Assembly (NCBI GenBank): GCA_006383075.2
Contig: SMNH02000001.1
Coordinates: 437,945-501,944 of the forward strand
DNA: 64,000 bases
Source: Kordia sp. TARA_039_SRF
GTDB lineage: Bacteria > Bacteroidota > Bacteroidia > Flavobacteriales > Flavobacteriaceae
Direction: 5' to 3'
A model generated the notes under the pieces. The model was given only the letters and a program-made list of their open reading frames with translations. It had not been told where the DNA came from and did not search any database. This document shows, piece by piece, positions 7,728 through 17,632 of this stretch (the stretch's first letter is position 1; each line of letters starts with the position of its first letter). A program made the position numbers and the translations under genes.

Positions 7728-8966
7728 ATGTCGTACAAAATTCAACCAGAAAATCCTCTTTACAATCCTTCCAAACAACTTCTTGAGCAATTATTTGCGA
7801 CTACTTCTAGAGTAAAACCATCTAGCGATAGTATTCTTTATGATTTAGGAATTATTGTGTTTACGGCGATGTATCATCATCATTTTGGAAATGAAAAAAG
7901 TAAAGTTATTCTTGAAGATCAAGTTACAATTTTTGAAGAAGCACTCAACGAATATTCGGTTGAAAATCCTGCAAAACAAACATTAGTAGGTGGTTATTTA
8001 TCGTTTGGATTGGTGTATCATTTTCTCAAGAAATATGCTAAAATGGAAGCGTCGCCTTATTTTGAAGAGAATTTGAATGACATTGCTTTTGCAGCTTTGG
8101 AATTTCAGCTAGACATTGGCAATCTAGACTTTTTATACGGAGCCACAGGAATTTTACACTACATGCTTCTGTACACAAAAGACAAAAACACACGCAACAA
8201 AGCTATTTCGCTATATCTTACACATTTACAAAAAACAAAGCTTCATTTAAAAGGCGGTATTACCTGGGAAGATTATTATTTTAGACATCGAGAGGGCAAG
8301 GTTGGTATTAATTTGGGACTCGCGCATGGCGTTCCTGGAATTTTAAAGGTTTTATTGTCAATTCACGCGTACGCTGAACTGGAACCACAAAAAAATGGTA
8401 TTAAAAAGATTATTCAAGGTGTCGTTTCTTTTTTAAAAAATGTAGTGTTTGAGCAACATGAAATCGCTTATTCCTATTTTTTTATTCCTGATGTAGAACA
8501 AGATGTTTCTTCTGTTAATACGCGATTGGGGTGGTGTTACGGCGATTTGAGCAATGCACTCATCCTATTCCAAGCTGGAAAAGTGATTGAAGATGACGCT
8601 ACGATACAATTTGCCAATGAAATTCTACAGAAATCGTGTAAACGCACACTACAAAGCAGCACAAAAATTAGGGACGCTGGACTTTGTCATGGAACCGCTG
8701 GTTTGCAGCACATGTATCAAATAGCATATAACTACACACAAACAGAAGATTTACTGAATACTTCTCAGCATTGGCTTCAAGAAACCTTTGAACAATGCAA
8801 TCCTTTTATAAACAAAAGAACGTATAAAAAATTCAATCCTATTGAAAAAAAGTACGAAATCGACAACGGCTTTTTAGAAGGTGCAGCTGGTATCGGATTA
8901 TCTTTAATAACCTTGTTAACAGGCGACAGTAGCTGGAATGAATTGTTGCTTTTGAATGATGTGTAG
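7728..8966 (+). CDS. LanC-like lanthionine cyclase
   Basis: LanC enzymes add Cys thiols to dehydrated Ser/Thr to form lanthionine rings. This 412-residue protein shows the repeated Gly-rich motifs of the alpha/alpha toroid: DFLYGATGILHY, LGLAHGVPGILK, LGWCYGDLS, AGLCHGTAGLQH and FLEGAAGIGLSL. The two zinc Cys and zinc His are in WCYG and LCHG. The start was placed at ATG 7728 (MSYKIQPENPLYN) because the ATG at 7680 lies inside a hairpin and would add a hydrophobic stretch foreign to the family. The gene follows the precursor gene directly. No dehydratase (LanB) or transporter gene is present within the window, so dehydration must be supplied from elsewhere or the locus is degenerate. Confidence 0.88.
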   Translation: MSYKIQPENPLYNPSKQLLEQLFATTSRVKPSSDSILYDLGIIVFTAMYHHHFGNEKSKVILEDQVTIFEEALNEYSVENPAKQTLVGGYLSFGLVYHFLKKYAKMEASPYFEENLNDIAFAALEFQLDIGNLDFLYGATGILHYMLLYTKDKNTRNKAISLYLTHLQKTKLHLKGGITWEDYYFRHREGKVGINLGLAHGVPGILKVLLSIHAYAELEPQKNGIKKIIQGVVSFLKNVVFEQHEIAYSYFFIPDVEQDVSSVNTRLGWCYGDLSNALILFQAGKVIEDDATIQFANEILQKSCKRTLQSSTKIRDAGLCHGTAGLQHMYQIAYNYTQTEDLLNTSQHWLQETFEQCNPFINKRTYKKFNPIEKKYEIDNGFLEGAAGIGLSLITLLTGDSSWNELLLLNDV

Positions 8967-9032
8967 TTGTGTGGAGTAGCTATAACATTCGTTTATTTGA
9001 ATTGTGCTGGCACAAGATTTTTTTCGTTTGTT

Positions 9033-9090
9033 GTAACCGCGAGCCTTCAAGGTTCGAACTTTTTTAGTGGAGGATTTGCGGGGGATTTAT
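9033..9090 (+). repeat. Dispersed repeat, copy 1 (diverged)
   Basis: The sequence GTAACCGCGAGCCTTCAAGG... followed by TTCGAACTT and GGAGGATTTG matches three other copies at 17671, 21584 and 22921. It has the same orientation and lies 66 bp after the lanC stop. The central palindrome is partly lost. Confidence 0.7.
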
Positions 9091-9110
9091 TGTTTTGCGA
9101 ACAAAACAAA

Positions 9111-9137
9111 AAGCCTTATTCATTACGAATAAGGCTT
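9111..9137 (-). terminator. Terminator of the 1404-aa type IX secreted protein gene
   Basis: An 11-bp stem (AAGCCTTATTC / GAATAAGGCTT) with a 5-nt loop is followed on the minus strand by TTTTGTTTTG. It lies 45 bp past the stop of the minus-strand gene at 9182. Confidence 0.8.
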
Positions 9138-9181
9138 AAGCTAAACACAAGTTGATTTGAGGTAATAAATTATGAACATGA

Positions 9182-12100
9182 TTACTGTTTGATAAATCGT
9201 TTTGTGCTATTTTTTTTGTTTGATGTTACTTGAAGTATATACATTCCCGCTTGTAAGCTGCGAACATCAATTGTTGTTGCATTGTTTCTTAAAATCTGCT
9301 TTCCAGTTATATCAAAAATTGTTATGGTTTGAATGTTCTCAGTTGTTTGAATGTGTAAGGTAGCTTTCGCTGGATTTGGATAAATAGTAAAATCTAGCAG
9401 TCTTGAAGACACTTCTTCCGTGCTTAACGTCGGATCAAATTCGTATGCGCCCATATCAATAGTTCCTCCTACAATTCGAGTATTTCCGTTCAAATCTTCT
9501 GTGATTGCCGCTGGAAACAATGTATTATCTCCTGCATCAATTGCTGGCGAACCTGTTATCAATGTATAACGACCTGCACTTGGATCTGAAAACATTGGAT
9601 TGGTAGTTTGAATGTTAGAAATGGTTGTCCAATTTGAAAATCCATCAGGAGCTAAACTATTGGCAATCGTAACCGAATTTGGAGCTGTTTGTGTACCAAA
9701 TCTATTTACACTTACTTGTTCGTTTCCATTGGTTAGTGTGTTATCCCAAATAATGGTATTGTACATTTCTAAATTTGCAGTTCCGCTATTTCTTGATATT
9801 GAAACTACTCCGGCTGTAGTAGTTGAAGTTGCGCTTAGCGAATTATTAGCTATGGTTGAGTTGATAAATATAGCTTCTTGAGTTGTCGCTAAATCTGTTC
9901 TAAACCAAAATAGTGCGTTTGTACCTGCATCAGAGCCTGAAAGATCCGCAACAACATTCTCATAAAAAGCACAATTGATAAAAGTAGACGTAAGTGTACC
10001 ATTTGTTCGAGGATTTTCACCATAAACTAGCGAAGCAAAACGCCCTAAATTATTGGTAAATGTACAATTGGTAAATGTGTAATTGTAGTTTCCAGATTGT
10101 GCACCTGTATGTGCATAATACACAACACCGCCACGTTCCACACGATTATTTGTAAATAGTACATCATTTATAGTAACACTTTTACACGATTCTATAATTC
10201 GTATAGCTGCTCCCGATTTTAAAGAATTATTTCCACCATTTGCGTTTCCTCCTGAAAGAGTAATACCATCTATAACTACATTATTTTGAGTGATTTGTAA
10301 AATTCTTTGCGAATTATCTGAATAAGTTGCATTTCCAAAAGTCAAAACACCATCATCATTTCCTAAAAGATCTCCTGATAAAATAGTGACATTTATTTCA
10401 GGATCACGTTGACTTAACATCGTTTCCGTTCCGTTAAAACCTCCGTACAAAGACTGATCTGCCGTGAGTGTAAAAATGTCCGTTCTGTTACTTCCTGGAA
10501 GATACGTTCCTGCTTTTATCCAGAAATCTGAAATCGGATTATTGTCCAAAGCATCTCTTAGAGAAGTATAAGCATCTGCCCAGCTTGTTCCATCGTTGGC
10601 TCCTGTAGCGTTTGCATCTACAAATACACGGTTTTTCAAGTAATTTGCAGTAATCGTTTTATCGCCATCCATGATAATCGTCAACGGATTTGCATTTCCA
10701 GAAGCATCGCCACTCCAACTGTCAAACATAAAACCTGTGTTTGGAGTTACTGTAATCGTAACGGTCGTTCCATTATCGTAAGTTCCGTTTACAGGAGTTG
10801 GATTTGTTGTAATTGTCCCACCAGTTGAATTTATAGTCAGTGTACGCTGAATTGGTGTAAAAGTAGCTGTAACTGCTTTATTACTATCCATTAAAAGTTG
10901 TTCGTTTACATCATTTCCTGAAAGATCGCCTGACCAACCTGTAAATTCAAAACCTGCATTAGGAATTGGCGTTAATTGTACTGTTTGATTAAAATCATAT
11001 CCGCCATTGGAAGGATTTGGATTGGTGGTAACACTTCCGTCAGTAGCAAGAATATTTAAAACAGGTCTAAATGTAGTTGCGCCAAATTCGTATGCGCCCA
11101 TATCAACATGAACGTTAAAAATTCTGCTATTTCCTGCCAAATCTACATTGAGTGGCGTTGGCAATTTTGAATTGTCTCCAAAATCGATTGCCGGTGAAGT
11201 AGCTTGTAGTGTAAAATCGGTTGCACTTGTAAACAACGGATCTGCATTACTTGTATTTACTTTACTTCCAGCAGCGATATTTGCAAAATCGTCATTAGAA
11301 ATACTGTCCGAGATTAAAATGGTTCCTATGTTTGATGAATTTCCTCCTGAAACTGCTCGTGACGAATTTCCACCAGTAGTGGTGTTGTTCCAAATAATCG
11401 TATTGGAAATATCTGTAACCATGGTAGAACCGTTTTCACCAACCATAATTGGCGAACGTGTAAAGTTGTTTAAACTACTATTTGTTCCCAAATCTTGATT
11501 GTTTACGGCTGTACAATTAATCATATTCAAAGTAATCGTCAATCGTGCTGGAACACTGTTGGAAACTGCCCAAACGACACTTCCTGCAAAACCTGCTGTT
11601 CCAGGTCTGTCTTTTACTACATTATCTTTAAACAAACAGTTGTACAAAGTTCCAATCGTATTTTCAGCATTTGCTGCGCGAAAGTTGATTGTTCCAAAAC
11701 GACTTAAATTATTTTCAACTACAGTATTTGAAATCTCTACGTTTCTAGTACCATTCAAATATGCACTCTGACTTGAAAATGTGAAGAAAGCACCATTATC
11801 AGCGACATTGTTTTTAATGATACAATTATTTACGGTAAAACCTAACGGATTGGAAACTGAAATAAAAATTGCCGCACCAGCTTCGTTGGAAGCGCCCATT
11901 GTATGTCCATCACTAATCGTAAAACCATCAATGGTGGTATTGTGTGCGTTCAATCGTATGATGTGTTGTGTATTATCTGATCGAGTTGATTCGCCAAAGT
12001 CAATAACATTATTGTCATTATTCATTAAATCTCCTGAGAGAATCGTCTCGTTATTGGCAACATCTCTTTGTGAAATAGACGTTTCCGTTCCTGCAAAACC

Positions 12101-13396
12101 GCCATATAATTTTACATTGTTAGCATTTACGGTAAATGATTGTGTTCTGTCGGTTGCGTTTGCTGTATACGTTCCGCTAGCAACCCAAATTTCTTCATTT
12201 GCGTTTACTACAGCCAATGCATCTTGTAATGAAGTATAAGCATTTGCCCAAGATGAACCATCATTTAAACCTGTTGCGTTTACGTTTACGAATAAAGGGC
12301 CTTTTGTTCGGAATGTAGCAGGAAGTGACCATCCAGAAGCAGGATTGTACGTCGTGTTTCCGTTACATTTTTTTCGGTAACGAACGGTGTATTCTGATGA
12401 AAGGTCTAAGTTGTTTACAAATACATTTCCGTTTACATCAGTGATAATAGTGTGTGTGTTGAATGGTTGTGAAGACAATCCGTAAGCAATGTCATAAGTA
12501 TCTGTTTGTGGCAATACTAAGGTTGCTGTGTTTTCTGTGATATTTGAAGTGCTAAAATCTGCAATGTCTGGTGTTTCACAAACCGTGTAATTATTATCTA
12601 AGGTAATTTGTGAAACTTCAGATGCTGTTAATACGCTGTTGTAAATGTAAATATCATCAATAGTATCTTGATACGTTTGTGTTGCGGTAAGCATTCCGTT
12701 ACTGATGTTTGCAATTTTTAAATCTACAGGTCTGTCTAAATCTCGTCCTGTGAAGATGCCCCCAACTTGTACATTTTCTGTGGAGGTTTGACTCAGCGTA
12801 TTATCTACGTAAAAATTATACGTATACGGATACGTATTTCTTCCAGATGAAGTATTGAATTGCGTAGCTTCTTTTTTGATGGTAATTACGATATGTTTCC
12901 ATGTTCCATCTGCGACGAATTCAGAGAAAAATCGATCTCCCAAAAAATTACCTTGTGCTTGTGTGTTATTATTAAAAACAACTCTCCTACTACTTTTAAA
13001 GCCGATTCTACCATCTTTGAGATATATGAAAAATCCATTTTTAAAATCATTAGCGGAAGAAAAATTTGCAGAAGTACGTTCACTTTTATCAAAAATGGTT
13101 CTTTCATTGCTATCAATGACGTCGGTTTTGATCCAAAAAGCAATGGAAATATCGGTAAAAGAAAATGTGGCACTGTTTAGGAAATCTCCATTGAGTTGAA
13201 TACTATTTGATGAAGTTCCAAACCGATCGATATCAACAACTAAGTTGGTTCCGTTTTGAGTAAAGTTGGCTCCGTTTGCGCCATCGGCGAGACTTCCGTT
13301 GGCGAAGTCGTACGCGCGTTGCAGACTATTTGTGGGAATTTGTCCGAATGCAATGGAACAGAATAATAGGAATACTGAGAGTAATCGTGAGTTCAT
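9182..13396 (-). CDS. Type IX secreted LamG/beta-helix surface protein
   Basis: The 1404-residue protein has a signal peptide (MNSRLLSVFLLFCSIAFGQ), a LamG/concanavalin-like domain (about 20-260), a fibronectin-III-like segment (about 275-360), a right-handed beta-helix of the choice-of-anchor-Q type (about 365-770), two 'bacterial repeat' modules (about 775-920; GGTITTNPTPVNGTYDNG, FDSWSGDASG), a second beta-helix (about 920-1315) and a type IX sorting domain (IYPNPAKATLHIQ ... ITGKQIL ... AGMYILQV). The two helix units are clearly duplicated: both carry NATG.NDG.SWA.AYTSL and YGGF.GTET..SQRD. It is exported through the outer membrane and anchored or released; a role in carbohydrate binding or adhesion is inferred. 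Confidence 0.88.
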   Translation of the reverse strand: MNSRLLSVFLLFCSIAFGQIPTNSLQRAYDFANGSLADGANGANFTQNGTNLVVDIDRFGTSSNSIQLNGDFLNSATFSFTDISIAFWIKTDVIDSNERTIFDKSERTSANFSSANDFKNGFFIYLKDGRIGFKSSRRVVFNNNTQAQGNFLGDRFFSEFVADGTWKHIVITIKKEATQFNTSSGRNTYPYTYNFYVDNTLSQTSTENVQVGGIFTGRDLDRPVDLKIANISNGMLTATQTYQDTIDDIYIYNSVLTASEVSQITLDNNYTVCETPDIADFSTSNITENTATLVLPQTDTYDIAYGLSSQPFNTHTIITDVNGNVFVNNLDLSSEYTVRYRKKCNGNTTYNPASGWSLPATFRTKGPLFVNVNATGLNDGSSWANAYTSLQDALAVVNANEEIWVASGTYTANATDRTQSFTVNANNVKLYGGFAGTETSISQRDVANNETILSGDLMNNDNNVIDFGESTRSDNTQHIIRLNAHNTTIDGFTISDGHTMGASNEAGAAIFISVSNPLGFTVNNCIIKNNVADNGAFFTFSSQSAYLNGTRNVEISNTVVENNLSRFGTINFRAANAENTIGTLYNCLFKDNVVKDRPGTAGFAGSVVWAVSNSVPARLTITLNMINCTAVNNQDLGTNSSLNNFTRSPIMVGENGSTMVTDISNTIIWNNTTTGGNSSRAVSGGNSSNIGTILISDSISNDDFANIAAGSKVNTSNADPLFTSATDFTLQATSPAIDFGDNSKLPTPLNVDLAGNSRIFNVHVDMGAYEFGATTFRPVLNILATDGSVTTNPNPSNGGYDFNQTVQLTPIPNAGFEFTGWSGDLSGNDVNEQLLMDSNKAVTATFTPIQRTLTINSTGGTITTNPTPVNGTYDNGTTVTITVTPNTGFMFDSWSGDASGNANPLTIIMDGDKTITANYLKNRVFVDANATGANDGTSWADAYTSLRDALDNNPISDFWIKAGTYLPGSNRTDIFTLTADQSLYGGFNGTETMLSQRDPEINVTILSGDLLGNDDGVLTFGNATYSDNSQRILQITQNNVVIDGITLSGGNANGGNNSLKSGAAIRIIESCKSVTINDVLFTNNRVERGGVVYYAHTGAQSGNYNYTFTNCTFTNNLGRFASLVYGENPRTNGTLTSTFINCAFYENVVADLSGSDAGTNALFWFRTDLATTQEAIFINSTIANNSLSATSTTTAGVVSISRNSGTANLEMYNTIIWDNTLTNGNEQVSVNRFGTQTAPNSVTIANSLAPDGFSNWTTISNIQTTNPMFSDPSAGRYTLITGSPAIDAGDNTLFPAAITEDLNGNTRIVGGTIDMGAYEFDPTLSTEEVSSRLLDFTIYPNPAKATLHIQTTENIQTITIFDITGKQILRNNATTIDVRSLQAGMYILQVTSNKKNSTKRFIKQ

Positions 13397-13704
13397 AATG
13401 TGAATTTTGTGTTTTACGTTACAAAAGTCATTGCGAAATAGGTGTCTTTTGGAGTTTTATTGCTGAACTGTTTGATTTTTTTGCTGAATCGTTTTTGGAT
13501 TCGCTTTGTTTTTAGATCGCTTAGCTTTTAGATATTAGATCGGCTGCGCCTTTTAGATTGCTTTGCTTATAGACTTGGCTTCGCCTTTTAGAATTTTAGT
13601 ATCGCTATCGCTGTTAGCATGTTCGTATTTTAGTTTGAATTCCCAAATACTCTTAGAACTTGACTAATACCTAAAAGCGAAGCGACCCAAAAGCTAATAC
13701 CTAT
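13397..13704. other. Non-coding spacer with degenerate TTTTAGA words
   Basis: No ORF of note. Around 13495-13600 the spacer contains at least four occurrences of (T)TTTTAGA separated by 15-30 bp and joined by variants of GGCTTCGCC/GGCTGCGCC, a degenerate direct-repeat tract. Upstream promoter elements for the minus-strand gene at 13396 were not identified with confidence. Confidence 0.5.
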
Positions 13705-13793
13705 CTAGCCCTGATAGAACGGCATGTCTGAAATCCTTTTTTGACGCTTTTCGCGGAAGAAAAAGATTGAGTAGTGATAGCAGGAAATAGCTT
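13705..13793. repeat. Flavobacterial dispersed repeat (CTAGCCCTGATAG type)
   Basis: The element starts CTAGCCCTGATAGAACGGCA and ends GTGATAGCAGGAAATAGC, with an AATCCTTTTTT / AAAAAGATT inverted pair between. I recognise this CTAGCCCTGATAG...GATAGCAGGA.ATAGC layout from intergenic repeats of Flavobacteriia (from memory, not searched). It lies in the 3' region of the LytTR regulator gene. Confidence 0.6.
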
Positions 13794-13800
13794 CTAATTT

Positions 13801-14553
13801 TTAAAATATTTCAGCAATGACTTGCATGAAAGTGTCTTTTTTGTCGCGCGAAATTGGAATGGTTTTGTTGTTTTCCATGATGAGGTGAAAACCATCTTTT
13901 TTGGAGAGTTCTTTGATGTGTTTGAGGTTGATAAGATAGGAGCGATGCGGTTTGTAAAAGATAGGTTTGTGCACCAATTGATCGGCAAAATGCTTTAAAG
14001 GTTTGCAGATGAATTCGGTACGATTTCCTTGCAAATATACTTTTGTATACATTCCATCAGCTTCAAAATAGTAAATATCGTCTTCGGCAGCAAAGATGAT
14101 TCCTTTTGGAATTTCGAGCGCAATTTTACTAACAGCCATTTGTTTGAAAGCTAATTTTAAGTCGTGAATTTGCGTGTTGATGTTTTGGTCGTTGATGATT
14201 TTTTCGGCTTTGCTGACTGCATGCGTAAGTTCGGAAACATCAATAGGTTTTAACAGATAATCGACTGCGGCAAGTTTGAATGCATCTACGGCAAATTCGT
14301 TGTACGCCGTGACAAAAATAATTTGAAAATCGATGGTTTCGTTTTCAAAGAACTCCAAGATTTGCAAACCAGAATGTTGTGGCATGTCAATGTCTAAGAA
14401 TACGATTTTTGGTTTTTTTTCCCTGATTGTTTTGACACCTTCGAGCAAGTTTGAAGCTTTGTCAATTGTAGAAAGTTGCTGACAATTTTGTTGCAATAAT
14501 GCTTCGAGTAGGTTTTGCGCTTTTCGCTCATCGTCTATGATTAGTACATTCAT
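13801..14553 (-). CDS. LytTR-family response regulator
   Basis: The start was set at ATG 14553 (MNVLIIDDERKAQNLL), 2 bp after the kinase stop, giving 250 residues; an upstream ATG at 14589 would add 12 residues inside the kinase gene. The receiver domain (1-120) has the acidic pair in IIDDE, phosphoacceptor Asp54 in FLDIDMP, Thr in VTAYNE and Lys in YLLKPID. The C-terminal LytTR DNA-binding domain (about 150-250) contains FEADGMYTKVYL and PHRSYLINLKHIKEL. It is encoded with the propeller histidine kinase at 14556 and forms a two-component system with it. Targets are unknown. Confidence 0.92.
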   Translation of the reverse strand: MNVLIIDDERKAQNLLEALLQQNCQQLSTIDKASNLLEGVKTIREKKPKIVFLDIDMPQHSGLQILEFFENETIDFQIIFVTAYNEFAVDAFKLAAVDYLLKPIDVSELTHAVSKAEKIINDQNINTQIHDLKLAFKQMAVSKIALEIPKGIIFAAEDDIYYFEADGMYTKVYLQGNRTEFICKPLKHFADQLVHKPIFYKPHRSYLINLKHIKELSKKDGFHLIMENNKTIPISRDKKDTFMQVIAEIF

Positions 14554-14555
14554 GC

Positions 14556-17453
14556 TTATTTTTTTAAAGGAATTCGGATGCTGACGCAAGTTCCTGAAGG
14601 TTGTTGTTTTTCGTCGGTTAAATCGCTAATAATTACTTCTATTTTTTGCAGACGATCTTTGTTAATGAGCTCTACACGTTCTGTATTGGCGCGTGTTGCA
14701 AAAGATTTGTAGTAGTTTATTTGACTGTTCTTCAGTTTTTGTGCTGCTTCACGACCAATGCCATTATCAGTAATACTACAGATTAATTGCTCGTTTTGTT
14801 TTTGGAAAGAAACTTCTAATTTCCGGTTGCTAATTTTGTGATGCAAACCATGTTTGATAGCATTTTCAATATATGGTTGAATGAAAAGTGATGGAATTTT
14901 GATGGTTTCCAACGCTAAGTTTTTATCTACTAAAATCTCGTAAGTGAGTTCTTCTTCAAAACGTACTTTTTCTAATTCGAGGTATAAGTGTAATGCTTTG
15001 AGTTCTTGATCGAGCGTGATTTCTTTTTCCTGACTTTGTTCAAGATACGTTCGAATTAAACGAGAAAATTTTACCAAATATGTGCTCGCTAAGTTTTGTT
15101 GATTGAGTACAATGTATTCTTGAATGGAGTTGAGCGCATTGAAAATAAAATGCGGATTCATCTGCGATCGTAAGTTTTCTAAACGTAAGTTTACCAGTTG
15201 TTTGTCGATCTCTAATTGTTGCAATTCTTTGTTTTTTTGTTTTTCGCGAATGCGGATTTTTCTTCTGAAATAGAGAATGACAATTACCAATATAGCAAGC
15301 ATTACACATATTAAAAACCAAGCTTGTTTGTAAAAAGGAAGCGTGACGTTGAGTTGCAGGCTTTTTACAGCCGAATAGTTTTGATCTCTTAAATTTCGGG
15401 CACGTAGATTGAATGTAAATTTTCCCGCAGGTAAGGTGTTGAATTTTACATATTGTTGCCCTTTGTCAACCGAATTCCATGAATCGTTGAAACCTTTGAG
15501 TTGATATTCATACGCAACAAACGTATCCGATTGAAATCCTTTGGAGTTGAATCGAATTTCAATTTCACTTTCTTGTTGTTTGAGTGTGTATGTTGATTGC
15601 AACGGAACTTCTTTTTCTTCCAAAATTGTTGCTGTGATATATACTTCTGGAGTTTCCCAATTTTTAAAAACGGAACGTTTGTCAAATCGGAAAAGTCCAA
15701 TATTTGAGCTAAATAGTACATCGTTTCCAAACGTTTCAATACCGTTGATGTTATATGAAAGCAAACCATCACGTTTGTTAATGGTTTTAAAGGTTTTTGT
15801 GGTTGTATTGTAGTATTGAAATCCGTTGTCGGTTACAATCCAAAGATGTTCGCCATCGGTTTTGATCTTGTTGATTGCTTTAGAAGCTAGTCCATTTTTA
15901 AGCGATAATACCTCAACAACTTTATCATCTTTTACGTTGAGGACTCCATTGTCATAAGTAGCTACCCAAATGCTTCCATTGGACGCTTCTTCGATATCGA
16001 ATGTGTAGATAGGTTTGTTGTTAAAAGAAATACTTTTTTCAAAATTGAAGGCAGAATCGTACAGTAGAAGTCCATTAGTCGTAGCAACATATGCTTTTTT
16101 ATATTTCTTTGAATATATAGATTCATAAGAACGCTTGTTACTGATTTTAATAGCTTCTTTGCCGTTTCCATAGAATGTACCGTGCGCAAAACTTTTTAGA
16201 TAGAAGTCATTTTTGATATGAGAAATTGACTTTGCAGCATGAAAATTATCAAACGAGATGATTTTTTTTTGACCTACGTGATATCGTATATTCTTTTCGT
16301 CTGAATTGTAATATAAAATGTCTGTGTTCGGATTATAATTTAGTGTCTGTATTTCTGAAACATCAGTAAAATTGAATGTTTCTTTCACAATTCCATCAAG
16401 TGTAAGAATGCTAAGAGCACCATTTTTATTACCTGTAAAAAACGTGGAATCTGTATACTTTTCGATTACATTCGTTTTTTTGTCAGTATTGATGAGTTGT
16501 AAACTTTCATTTGGAATGATAAAAATACCATTATTCAATGTTGTAATCCATAAGTTTTGTTGAAAATCTTTGATGACTTCCGTGGTAAAATAGTTTTTTA
16601 AATAATTTGAAATAACACGAATTTTATTTTTAATATGTTGCGTGACAACGACTCCTTTCTTTGTAGAAAAGTACAGTTTGTCATCATATTCTTGAATAGT
16701 AAATATAGTATTATTAAGTAAGGCTTCTGGGAGCTTTACAGCTATTAGTTGTTTATTTTTACAAAGGAATAGTGAATTTTTTTCTCCGGTTTTATTTTGA
16801 AATAATACTAAATATCCTTTTGATGTTTTGTGGAAACGTGTAAAGCCTGGTAATGATTCTCTATCAGGATATTGCTGTTTTACAGCAGGCTCAATTTCTT
16901 TGGTTTTAATATCTTGAGATAAAAGCTCTTTTTTAAAATTTAAAAAATAATAATGATTGTTTTGAACAAAGCCAATACTTGTACCACCTAAATTTTCAGT
17001 TTCGTGAACTATTTTTTTTGTTTTACGGTCAATCCAAAGTGTTGAACGTAGAGAATAAATGAGTAAGTAGTTCTCAGTAATAAGATAATCGGAGAGCTTT
17101 CCATTTAGAATTTCTTGTAGATCCTTAAATAGTATTACATTGTCATTTTCTATATAAAAATACTGTCCTGCAATATTGGTAAACCATAATCTTCCTTTTT
17201 CATCGAGTTTAAGATTGAAAAAAGAACGACCGCGTTTTTCAGAATGTGAATATACTTTGAATTCTTTTCCATCATAACGAAATAATCCTTTGTTACCCGC
17301 GAGCCATATATAGCCTTCTGCATCTTCGATACTGTCATAAAACTCAATATCGGGCAAACCATTTGCTTCTGTTAAATGGATGCTCACAGGTTCTTGTGCC
17401 CAAATGGCAAAGCTTAAAAGAAAAAAAAATATGAAGAATTGTACTTGTCGCAA
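14556..17453 (-). CDS. Beta-propeller sensor histidine kinase (LytS-type)
   Basis: The 965-residue sensor has a signal peptide (MRQVQFFIFFFLLSFAIWAQ), a large periplasmic region of two-component-propeller repeats (IWLAGNKGLFRYDG, LWFTNIAG, IWVATYDNGVL and others, about 25-600), a Y_Y_Y domain (about 610-700), a transmembrane helix (LICVMLAILVIVILYF), a short coiled coil, and a His_kinase domain with the phospho-His in NPHFIFNALNSIQ (His768) and ATP-binding motifs IENAIKHGL and DNGIGR. It lies 2 bp upstream of its LytTR partner. This architecture is common for sensing polysaccharides or envelope signals in Bacteroidota; the ligand here is not known. Confidence 0.93.
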   Translation of the reverse strand: MRQVQFFIFFFLLSFAIWAQEPVSIHLTEANGLPDIEFYDSIEDAEGYIWLAGNKGLFRYDGKEFKVYSHSEKRGRSFFNLKLDEKGRLWFTNIAGQYFYIENDNVILFKDLQEILNGKLSDYLITENYLLIYSLRSTLWIDRKTKKIVHETENLGGTSIGFVQNNHYYFLNFKKELLSQDIKTKEIEPAVKQQYPDRESLPGFTRFHKTSKGYLVLFQNKTGEKNSLFLCKNKQLIAVKLPEALLNNTIFTIQEYDDKLYFSTKKGVVVTQHIKNKIRVISNYLKNYFTTEVIKDFQQNLWITTLNNGIFIIPNESLQLINTDKKTNVIEKYTDSTFFTGNKNGALSILTLDGIVKETFNFTDVSEIQTLNYNPNTDILYYNSDEKNIRYHVGQKKIISFDNFHAAKSISHIKNDFYLKSFAHGTFYGNGKEAIKISNKRSYESIYSKKYKKAYVATTNGLLLYDSAFNFEKSISFNNKPIYTFDIEEASNGSIWVATYDNGVLNVKDDKVVEVLSLKNGLASKAINKIKTDGEHLWIVTDNGFQYYNTTTKTFKTINKRDGLLSYNINGIETFGNDVLFSSNIGLFRFDKRSVFKNWETPEVYITATILEEKEVPLQSTYTLKQQESEIEIRFNSKGFQSDTFVAYEYQLKGFNDSWNSVDKGQQYVKFNTLPAGKFTFNLRARNLRDQNYSAVKSLQLNVTLPFYKQAWFLICVMLAILVIVILYFRRKIRIREKQKNKELQQLEIDKQLVNLRLENLRSQMNPHFIFNALNSIQEYIVLNQQNLASTYLVKFSRLIRTYLEQSQEKEITLDQELKALHLYLELEKVRFEEELTYEILVDKNLALETIKIPSLFIQPYIENAIKHGLHHKISNRKLEVSFQKQNEQLICSITDNGIGREAAQKLKNSQINYYKSFATRANTERVELINKDRLQKIEVIISDLTDEKQQPSGTCVSIRIPLKK

Positions 17454-17632
17454 GTGATAAAGTTTTCATAAAAGTACTATAAAATCTAAAAACCAAATTG
17501 CTTCCTTTCTGAAATGCATGAGTTTTTTGCTGAACTACGTGTTTAGGGAAACAAATTATAAACAAAGTTTTTTGACTTCAATAGTTTTATTTCTTTGAAT
17601 CCTCATTCTTAGTAATGAGAATGTGTTACAAC

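Noticed and set aside
8967-9155. 62-aa plus-strand ORF after lanC
   Set aside because: It runs through a dispersed repeat and a terminator hairpin and has no family features.
9612-13199. Several antisense ORFs of 70-152 aa within the 1404-aa protein gene
   Set aside because: The minus-strand frame encodes recognisable domains throughout; the plus-strand ORFs are shadows of its biased codons.
13897-13988. Minus-strand 64-aa ORF overlapping the LytTR gene
   Set aside because: Out-of-frame shadow inside the LytTR DNA-binding domain coding sequence.
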